64,000 bases of DNA from Phalacrocorax aristotelis (Eukaryota > Chordata > Aves > Suliformes > Phalacrocoracidae). Below the pieces are notes generated by a model, which saw only the letters and a program-made list of their open reading frames with translations, made no database searches and had not been told where the DNA came from. Every line of letters starts with the position of its first letter. Within the stretch, counting starts at the first letter, position 1. Positions 61,176 to 64,000 of this stretch are shown piece after piece. The DNA is taken from assembly GCF_949628215.1 (NCBI RefSeq), contig NC_134276.1, positions 11,993,690 through 12,057,689 on the forward strand. Reading direction: 5' to 3'. Made by a program: the position numbers and the translations under genes.

Positions 61176-64000
61176 CTCCTCAGCCAACCCACTTTCAGCA
61201 ATGCAGAAGCAGCCCCATAATTAAGTGAATACTCCAGTGGCAGGACAATTCCTTTTGGTACCAAAACACAGCTCTGTGCGACCACTAACAAGGGGAAATT
61301 ATTATTGCCTGCTTAAAAAAAGAAACTTTTCACTTGTACAAGCCATGCCCCCAATGAAACAAGAGCAATCTAAGTGAGCAAGGGCTCTGCAGGAACAGCC
61401 ACACAAATAACTTGGGCTTCTGCACTGTCAGATGCTCTGTGTGACCCAGTTCTGTACTTTTAAACAGAAGTTGCACAGCAGAATTGAGGCATAGCTGACG
61501 ATAGTGCTTGCAATGCTGAATTTGAGATCTTCATGTTTCCGTGGCACTATCTGTCATGATTTTGGAGTGTGCTAAAAATGAAGAAAAGCTTTAAGAGAAA
61601 ATTTTTTCCTTTGTGAAAAATGGATTTTCACATTACAGGATGAGGCCAATTCTTAATATAATAAAACTTTACCTCAGTTTATTTGACTGTAGCAAGGAAT
61701 TATGATTAGCAAATCAAAATAACTCTGTTTTCAAGGGTAAAAGCTTTTAATTACACACATAACAATATGGAACTATTAAGATGCTGGTTTAAGTCAGTTT
61801 AACATTATTTTTTAGTGAGGGGTGGTAAGGTTTTTTTCCAAATTACAGACCTAAATCTGAATTGACCCATCATTATTGCAGCATCACATTTACTGAAAAT
61901 GTAGCTTTGAGAGTCTCCAAAACACTCACAGCATTTGGAAAATGAAAGCCAGCATTGAGTGCTGCCAGAAAGTCAGAGAGCAAGGCCGCCAAAGCAAAAA
62001 GCTATTTTCATAATTCTGAGGACTTGGATGTAGCAAGTAATCTGTATTAGAAACAAAAAGCCACGGATCTCTGCATCTGGGAAGGCATTGTTAAACAGAG
62101 ATGAGGTGACAGTATTTTTGGCGCATAGAACAGTGCAGTGTAATCCTATCTGCCCTGAATGCAGCAGAGAAACAGAATTCCGTTAAGAAGAACAAAAAGG
62201 CAAGCCCTTTTGCTCCATGAACAGGTGGATAAACAACCCGCATTCTTCTTTGTAGATAAAGAACCAGCATCAAGACAACTTTTGCAACAGGCAGTCCAGT
62301 GAAGAAATACCACGAATGTTTACTGAAAGAATAAGAAAAACAAACATGTAATTTCTGTCACTGCATGAATTCAATTCCTAGGGGAGGCTGTAAGAGAAGA
62401 GTGTGCCATTCGCCATCTACACAGCTACAGATGATCTTGTGCATAAATGCAGTAAACCATAACACGTAGCATATGACTTGATATTATGTGTTTGCTCAGC
62501 CATTTTCTTAAAAAATAATTTTCTCAGCCATTCCTGACAAGACTCCTTTGGATACAAAACATTTATCTTTCCAGTGTATTTACAGAAATTCAGTCAGTGT
62601 CTAAGTAGCTATGCTAAATAAATAAATAAAAATAAACAAGTCACTGGTGTCAGAGTTCCTAAAAATTCACATCCTGCCCTCCCACACCAACCCCAAGCGT
62701 CTGGCATCTGCAAGAAGGTGCAGCAATATGAATCTGGTGTGAAAATAACATTTCTGTTTTCCAGTACAGCTGCATTGGGGTCACAAGCCCACCGAGACCT
62801 GGACTGTCACTGCTAACTCACACCACAAGCCAAACTGTCACCAGAGGGTAGCAGTGCTCATCCTCTGAGCTGACAATGACCTAGATGGGAAACACTTTTC
62901 CTACGATCCAGCGTGCAGTCTGGTTGTGACTTCTCCTGTTCAAACTACCAAGTTCCCAACACTGTCACTCTGTGACACTATAAACGTGTTCGAAACAGAT
63001 CCCCAAGACACACGCCAGGCAGAATGCCAGCAAGTCCAAAGCCTGATGTTACAGTTCTGTAATGCAAACAGGAGAGTTGAGGGACTGTCACTGCTTTTCC
63101 TTATAAATCTACTGTCGTTAAAACTTTGGCACTGAAAATTCAGTCCAGGCTAAACATTGGCAGGCATAAAATCCATGCCCACAGCAATAACTGATCGCTA
63201 AATCTAAACCCACAAAAATCACAAAGGCAAGGAATAAGCCTGGGGCAGCAGGGGCACGTGTGTACCCACGTGTGCATGCACTGGAGAGGGGAACAATGGA
63301 GAGCAACTGACAGAAAAGCTGAAAGAATAGCTCCCAGGATACCAGGAAAACATCTAGAAACAACATTTGTACTTCCTGACCACAAGACGATCTGTGTATG
63401 CTGGTCTCAAACTACTTGTGAAACAGTTTGTTTCTTCAGAAGGCACAAAGGGAAATCTCCCTCTTCTGGCTCTCGATACAGAACTACCTGCAATAGGAGA
63501 AAGTAACATGGGTGGGTACCAGCACTCCTGAAACCCTCCTGAGACAGTCCTGCAGGGGAGAATGGACAGCACTGCACCCACAGTAGCACTTAGCATTTTA
63601 TTTATGAAGTAACTTGGAGGTCTTGGCAGATTTAAAGCAAGCTGGATCCAATGCCAGAGCACGCTGGACGAGGGGTTCAGATCTCAAACACACACCCCCT
63701 CCCCTCAGGGCTTGTCTGAAGTTCTGGTTTTTCAAGCTTTTCTTGGCAGGATGGTTTTCTAGTAGGAGGCTGAGGAAAGCCTGCTGGCACCATGCCTGAA
63801 TCTCCCTGCTTGTACACGTGCCAGGGAAGGACTGCATGACACTGGGGAGTAACTAAATCACACAGAAATCAACCCAAATACAGTCACTGAAGTGGGTGTC
63901 TGTGTTACTCCCTTCCTTGCTTGTTTTCCATGTGGGGCAGGTGTCTTAGAGCTTGTGCAGTGCTGCAGCTTGGCAGATTTCATTCCCACCTCTGTTGCCT

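Larger units (their letters stand above)
54169..64000 (-). other. SMCO4 intron or upstream region
   Basis: Nearly 10 kb without a coding exon I can support. The SMCO4 5' non-coding exons may lie here or beyond the window. Contents seen: one CR1 fragment (59468-59712), a T20 run at 58764-58783, a short CA run near 55928 and a CCCT tract near 61158. No CpG-island-like promoter was seen. Confidence 0.5.

Overview
The window is vertebrate, almost certainly avian, nuclear DNA. It is AT-rich and mostly intronic or intergenic. It carries at least eight 5'-truncated CR1 LINE copies with the typical bird 3' end (repeats of ATTCTATG or its pentamer form), plus one LTR-type repeat that I recognise from bird genomes. 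There is no bacterial gene content, no CRISPR array, and no tRNA or rRNA gene that I could find.

Two protein-coding genes are supported, arranged tail to tail. The first, on the + strand, is DEUP1 (CCDC67), the deuterosome scaffold paralogous to CEP63. Twelve coding exons lie between 1460 and 45812. Each has GT/AG splice sites and phase-matched open frames, and together they give about 645 codons ending at a TAA. Only the short first coding exon, about 10 residues in mammals, was not found. The second, on the - strand, is SMCO4, with a complete 59-residue single-pass membrane protein at 53857-54036. Its 3' UTR runs left to about 53090, and its upstream non-coding exons and introns presumably fill part of 54170-64000. 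The DEUP1-SMCO4 order and orientation match what I recall of the human chromosome 11 locus.

Layout: 1-1457, upstream DEUP1 intron or 5' flank. 1460-45812, DEUP1 exons; its introns hold CR1 copies at about 3615-4238 (+), 5314-7322 (-), 16680-17965 (-), 19763-20122 (+), 34920-35500 (-), 40561-42178 (-) and 42990-45150 (+). The 5314-7322 copy sits inside an LTR spanning 5112-8212. 45839-53090, intergenic, with one possible very old LINE remnant. 53090-54168, last SMCO4 exon. 54169-64000, SMCO4 intron or upstream sequence, with one short CR1 at about 59468-59712.

I see no undescribed multigene system. The most interesting signals are structural. Two intronic CR1 copies 23.9 kb apart share a block of about 869 bp that looks perfectly identical, flanked on both sides by diverged sequence, which suggests gene conversion. 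There is a perfect 27-bp inverted repeat in a DEUP1 intron. The LTR interrupted by CR1 contains a ladder of degenerate 40-55 bp repeats. Inverted CR1 pairs flank or adjoin DEUP1 exons.
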